Shown here in pieces: positions 58,952 through 64,000 of a DNA stretch of 64,000 bases. The notes under the pieces are model-generated. The model worked only from the letters and a program-made list of their open reading frames with translations, did no database searches and had not been told where the DNA came from. Position 1 is the first letter of the stretch, and every line of letters begins with the position of its first letter. Origin of the DNA: Austropuccinia psidii (Eukaryota; Basidiomycota; Pucciniomycetes; Pucciniales; Sphaerophragmiaceae); contig JALGQZ010000011.1 in NCBI GenBank assembly GCA_023105745.1, forward strand, positions 25,811,975 through 25,875,974, read 5' to 3'. Made by a program: the position numbers and the translations under genes.

Positions 58952-60560
58952 ACTGCTTGAATCAAAGTTACTACCCCTTCCCTTACATAGATCTGATCAA
59001 GTAGTAAATTTGACATCATCGTAATTTCTTTTTTTGTGAAAACAATCAAGTTTTCATTTTATTATTACATCTATTGGTTTCCTTGCTGCAATATCCTTTT
59101 TTTAACAATCATCTCAATGGTTGAGGATTCACAAAAAGTAACAGTGAGAAAACCGATTAATTTGATGGAAAAGTTAAGATTGCAATTTTAGTTTAGCTTG
59201 GATTGGTTTGTTTTAAGTATATCAAAACTCCAGTATGATTTTTCTGCTATTTTCGGAAAGCCACAAGAGTTTCTTGGAAATACAAAGGGTTTTTTACAGA
59301 AAATTGAATGGCTGTTTCAGATTTTTTGTGTTAGTAATGATGAACCTTCAAATATTTACCGCAATCATCAAAAGGATTTCACCGCGCCAATTGAAGAAAG
59401 GGCACGTTATGGCCTTGAATAATTTTTGAGCCGAGTGTTGGAATTTCCCAGCTGAAGGACGCAGCAATCTAAGGGCTGGTTCATAAACTGCTTTCAAAAA
59501 AAGTTGGCAAGATCATTTTGGTTTTTTTTGCATATAATTTTGTATAACGGCATCTTCAAATCCTATAGAAAAACCAGTCAGAAATTACTGAGGGCATTCA
59601 CAACTGTCTCAGCAAAATTTTCTGTAACAGAAATATATAGAAGAAAAGCTTGCCAGAAAAGCTGTCAAACACACTCATTTATTAGTTTTCATTCTGTACT
59701 CGCATAATTTGACTCTGGAGACTGGGATTCACAATGAGGCAAGTCTTACAGAAGCATGAGCCTTGATCAAACAGTTATTTTTCACAAAGTATCATTGCAA
59801 CCAACAAAAAAACATTCAGTTATTCCAAGAAACAAATTATAAGTCTAATTTCAATGAGGACATGAGTCATTGATCTGAATTGAAGACCTAAATTGGGAGT
59901 GGCTGTGAATGATATGCATTCAAAGAGAAAAAATTTGGCTGTAGAATGAATCACAGAATTCTGTAGCCCAACATAACTTTGTTTTTGAACTAGAGAATTT
60001 TCCATAATTCTGTCATTAAAGAACACCATAAAACCCTTACAGAAGCAATTTTGAATCCTTATGTCTTTGAAATGGCTTCTGTAAAGCCGTTTTACAGAAT
60101 TCTTTTACAATGTCTCACATTTATCTTCTGTAAGCCCTTTGGCACAAACAGAATAAGCAAGATTTCTGTCTCAAAACATAAATTTATGTTTCAACACAGA
60201 ATTCTATATTTTCTTTGGCAAGCCATTCTATGCTGGCAATTTTCTTCTTATTCACATCTCAATTTATTTCAAATACCATTTTCAAAAATGTCTGATTTAG
60301 TGTGAACAAATTAAGACACAACTCTCAATCTTAACAGAAAAGAAAATAATTCAAAGCACAATAAACATTCACCTAATTTAATTCCAATTGAAGAATAACA
60401 ATTGGTGAAATTCTGGCTACATATGGGTAAAGACCCTGAGACAGAAGCATATCAATCTTGTGAAAAAATTTACAAAACAATTTTTGAGCAAAATTCACCA
60501 TCAAGATGTTGACCAAATTTGCATTTGGAAAGTGATGTGTTTTTCAAAAAAGAATGGAAC
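58952..60560. other. 3' flank of DnaJ and AT-rich DNA
   Basis: No convincing gene. From about 59290 to 60210 the words ACAGAA and TTCTGT recur unusually often on both strands, and GGGCTGGTTCATAAACTGC near 59473 looks like a transposon-type terminus, but no partner end was found. Confidence 0.35.
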
Positions 60561-61160
60561 TAACATTTTTTTTAAAACAAATGGTTAGCATTGAATACTG
60601 CCACACTCAAGTTTTCAGTGATTCATAACAAGCTTGTCTCAAACCCACCAAGTGGGTCATTACCATCTGAGTGGATTAAGATGCCAAAGAAGCTTTATTT
60701 GGCTAATAAAAAGGGTATCCCAATCAAGCTTGATCATGCTTGGAAATTTCTTTTACAATCACAGAAAGTGGGCACAGGAAGGTATAAAGATTTGAAAGGA
60801 CTCAGGTCATAGATGCTTGCCCTCAAGGATCCTAGGAACACCATCTGAGGAGTCTGAAGCCAAAAGGAATTTTACTGCACCTAAACTGGACCCAGACTCA
60901 CATTTTTAAGAACACCCATGTGGCACAAAAAAGTCAAAGTGATTTCAAATGAATCAAGAAGACTTCCATTTAAACTCAAACAAAAAACCAATGTTCTCAA
61001 TATTGAAAAACAAAGAGTGACTGAACTTGAGAGAAATGCAAAAGAAACACAAGGGTTTGTAGAAATTGAATGGGCACAACTATTTCAGAATAAGCTGGAT
61101 GTTTTGAAGCAAAAAAAAAAAACAATGACATGGCTCATGATGATAGCAAGGAGATTTTAA
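60561..61160 (+). pseudogene. Possible decayed coding segment, unknown
   Basis: Two plus-strand frames of protein-like composition lie close together: one with NPPSGSLPSEWIKMPKKLYL and LDHAWKFLLQ (60591-60812), one Lys/Glu-rich and helical with LNIEKQRVTELERNAKETQ (60918-61160). A stop-rich gap separates them. No family is recognised. They could be fragments of a transposon protein. Confidence 0.25.
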
Positions 61161-63850
61161 AGTTTATGAAACAGGAAATTTGAAAAAAATATTATAGATT
61201 GAACAAGTGAAGTTAGCAAAAAAAAGCAACAAAAAATAAAATCATACTTACATTTTTCAATTCTGATTTGTTTCATTAAAGACCCAATTATTAATTTTTT
61301 AGGTCCTGTGTCAGCCAATAATGCAACTTCTGATATTTCAAAAACTGTTTTTTCTGAATTAAATTCTGGAATTTATAAAAGATAGAAGGATAATTATTTG
61401 ACTTTGTGAGAATTTCTAAAGAATTTAAATTTATCTCTAAAAGCAAAATTTCATATGTTTTCTTATGTTCAACTATCATGTTACAAAATATGAGGCAAAA
61501 GTAAAGTATATTTTTTGTTTCTTTGAATGCAAAAAGCCAAAATTTTCTAACTAATATGTGAGAATTTGGAATATGATAATATATCCAAAGAAGTTACAAA
61601 AAAAGTTTACAATACTTATTTTTAATAATAAGAATTGAAACTATCATCCTAAGATAAGTAAAAATGCCATAAAAAGGCATAAAATCTTGATTATCTCAGA
61701 ACCCAATTAATAAAAATGTGAAATAAATGACACCTTTGGATTTACCATCAAAAACTATACATATGAAATTCTTATTTAATATCTGTAAAGTAAATACTTA
61801 CTGAGGTAACCTGAATATATGCACTTTTATGATCAGCACATATGTTCATGGATTTTAGCGCATATCTCTTGCATTATGAATTATAAAGAGTTTATCAAAG
61901 AATGAAGCTACCAATAAATAACTTTAGAAATACAGATATAACTTTATTGGACAATATATAAACAAGGTTGTAACTTACAAGGGTTTATTGAGAAAAATAG
62001 CAATAGCTGTTGACAAATTTAATTTGAGAGTAGTCCAAGATTAAAGAAAAGTCGATATTTGTATTCCACTAGCTTATATTTTAATAATAATGTAATTTTA
62101 ATAATTATATTTAAGGTATAACCCTCTGAAATCATGGCTTGAAGTTGAAAATAGTATATTTTCACAGAAAAGATGAGTTACAAGAAAAATCATCAAAAAT
62201 AGAGTTATGATGATAAAGCTAAGCCCTCTTGGAAGCTTAGTAAGGAAATTCCAAGCTATAATAATTCAATCTCTGAATGGCTGTAACATCAATAAATCAA
62301 AATTCATTAATTATCAATGTTAAATCTCAAAAATCATTACACACTGTAATCTTATTTCAAGCGTAATGGTTATATAAATAATAAAACTGGTGAGTACCAG
62401 TATATTATGATCAATACTGATAAAATACACAAAGGTTCACCTTTTTTCAAGCCTATTATTTCTAAAAAATTAGAGTTAGAGAGATAACTCTAAATACTGG
62501 CATAATATTGAGATAAGAAGGTTTAATTATGATATAATAATCACCAAAACTTAAAATAATAATCAATTTCAGTGTATACCATCAGTAAAGGTCTACTAAC
62601 ATCCTTCTGTACTCTAGAACAGAGGATTCTACTATAAACAGAGCTCCTTTTTCTCTATTTCCCCATCAGATTCAGAAAAAAAAATAAAAACATTAAATCA
62701 AAAAGGTAATTTATTTATTATTTATATACAACTATTTAATATTATTAAAGACTAAAGATTTTCCTTCTTATAATCACCAGATTTGACATCATTCACTCAG
62801 TATTTTTTTGTTTTTCTGAAAAATTCACTTTAAAATCTTCAATTCCATGTAGTATCAAGAATATTTGTAATTCATTTTATTTTTATTTGTAAATACAATT
62901 CAAGTAAATTTTTATTTAAATTATTTTGTTTAAAATAATCAAAAACTCTTATATCAAGTTTGAAAATAAGTTATTTTCTCTCTATTATTATCTTTAATTA
63001 TTCTTTCATTAGTATCAATAGTATGTATACTAATATATAACTTTAATATTAGTAATATTATTGTTACAAATTGTTTTTAATCATTGAATAAAAATTTCTT
63101 ATTCATTTAATATTTGTTAATAACAATAATACATTTCACTAAATATATTTATTGTCAAATATTAATATATTTATTTTTATAATATATTCTATATTATTTC
63201 ATCTATTTAAATAATATAATTACTTTTATGCCATAATTATTATATTTATATATTGTTATAATGATTTTTCAATATTATGAATCATTTTAAAAAGAAAATT
63301 CAGAGTACAATAAGTAGAATATTCGTAATGTTTACTTATTCTTTCATAGTCAAACTTTACATTTGGGGGCCTGGCTGTGATATTTACTTAGAAGACCTTT
63401 GAGAAAGATACAAATTGGACTTTCCCAATAATGAATCATATTTATAATCATAAAATTATATAATAATTTTATATTTATTGATTTTAAAAGCTATTGAGGC
63501 ATTTGTAAAGCAATTTTACTGTCTTAAACATGGTTTTTCACATCCTTAGACTTGAAAGAAATTCTTTTGAGTGACTCTAGTGATCAAAAAATATATTTAT
63601 TAATTAAAAGAAATTTATATTATAATTTGATTTAAAAAAAGAATAATATTAATTTTTATTTTATTCTTTAAAAATAAAAATACAAAAAATAATCAAAGAT
63701 AACAGATTCAATAAAGAATCATTTTTATTCCTTTTTATTCATTTCTCTTATTTTAGAAAGATATAAAAGCAATTTTTACATGGAAATTTCCATATCTTCT
63801 CAAAAATGACACTTTTATAAAAAAGACTTATATTTATTTGTCCTTTTTAG
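61161..63850. other. AT-rich DNA, no gene seen
   Basis: No coding-like frame. GGGGGCCTGGCTGTGATATT near 63363 resembles, in reverse, GGGGGGCTGGCTGTAG at about 29672-29687, hinting at a shared dispersed repeat. Confidence 0.4.
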
Positions 63851-64000
63851 TGTTTGTAGACAATCCAACAGAGGACAATAAGACCCCTGTTGAAAGATTG
63901 GTGAAAGAAACTTGTCCAAGCTCTCCAAAGCCTGTGGTAAATAAGAAAAGAAAATCTAATGAATTAGTTTTCCAGGCCTCTCAAGGTGATCACCTCTCTT
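63851..64000 (+). CDS. Possible exon running off the window
   Basis: After a pyrimidine-rich TTTTTAG the frame is open to the last base and reads FVDNPTEDNKTPVERLVKE, then a basic nuclear-signal-like KKRKS. The composition is unlike the AT-rich DNA before it. No start codon is visible, so it would be an internal exon or fragment. The family is unknown. Confidence 0.35.

Overview
The window looks like an AT-rich, repeat-bloated stretch of a basidiomycete genome, most probably a rust fungus (Pucciniales). The evidence is short GT-AG introns of about 46-90 bp with CTAAT-like branch sites, a type I DnaJ gene cut by five such introns, and retroelement and Harbinger proteins of the kind that fill rust genomes. 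From memory, the chromovirus proteins most resemble those of Austropuccinia psidii; that is inference, not a search. Only one ordinary host gene is clear: a YDJ1/MAS5-like DnaJ at 57.4-59.0 kb. No rRNA gene, convincing tRNA gene or CRISPR array was seen.

Layout. (1) 1.8-6.7 kb: a degraded Ty3/gypsy chromovirus on the minus strand (gag, protease, RT, RNase H, integrase, chromodomain). (2) 8.9-32.6 kb: an older, heavily mutated Ty3/gypsy element on the minus strand, with a probable 5' LTR at 32.1 kb, gag at 27.0-28.9 kb and pol at 9.35-12.35 kb. It is split by (3) a young 14.6-kb LTR retrotransposon, 12351-26983, with 2274-bp near-identical LTRs, 4-bp target duplications, a PBS and a PPT. That young element encodes one 1668-aa Gag-protease protein but no reverse transcriptase, RNase H or integrase. 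Where pol would be expected it carries about 4.7 kb of T-rich, repeat- and hairpin-laden DNA that includes a spliced, GC-richer gene on the opposite strand. (4) 29.7-47.1 kb: old repeats, further copies of a ~510-bp LTR family and a Harbinger transposase remnant. (5) 47134-53078: a complete 5.9-kb PIF/Harbinger transposon with 26-bp TIRs and an AAT duplication. It holds an apparently intact spliced DDE transposase, a broken DNA-binding ORF1, and a broken gene that looks like a Tet-like 2OG-Fe(II) oxygenase. (6) 53.1-64 kb: AT-rich DNA, the DnaJ gene with upstream heat-shock-element-like sites, and a possible exon running off the right edge.

The two most interesting systems are the Harbinger transposon with an oxygenase-like passenger and three consecutive perfect hairpins, and the pol-less LTR element with an antisense spliced gene. 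Both are internally consistent in the sequence. Their novelty was not tested, because no search was possible.
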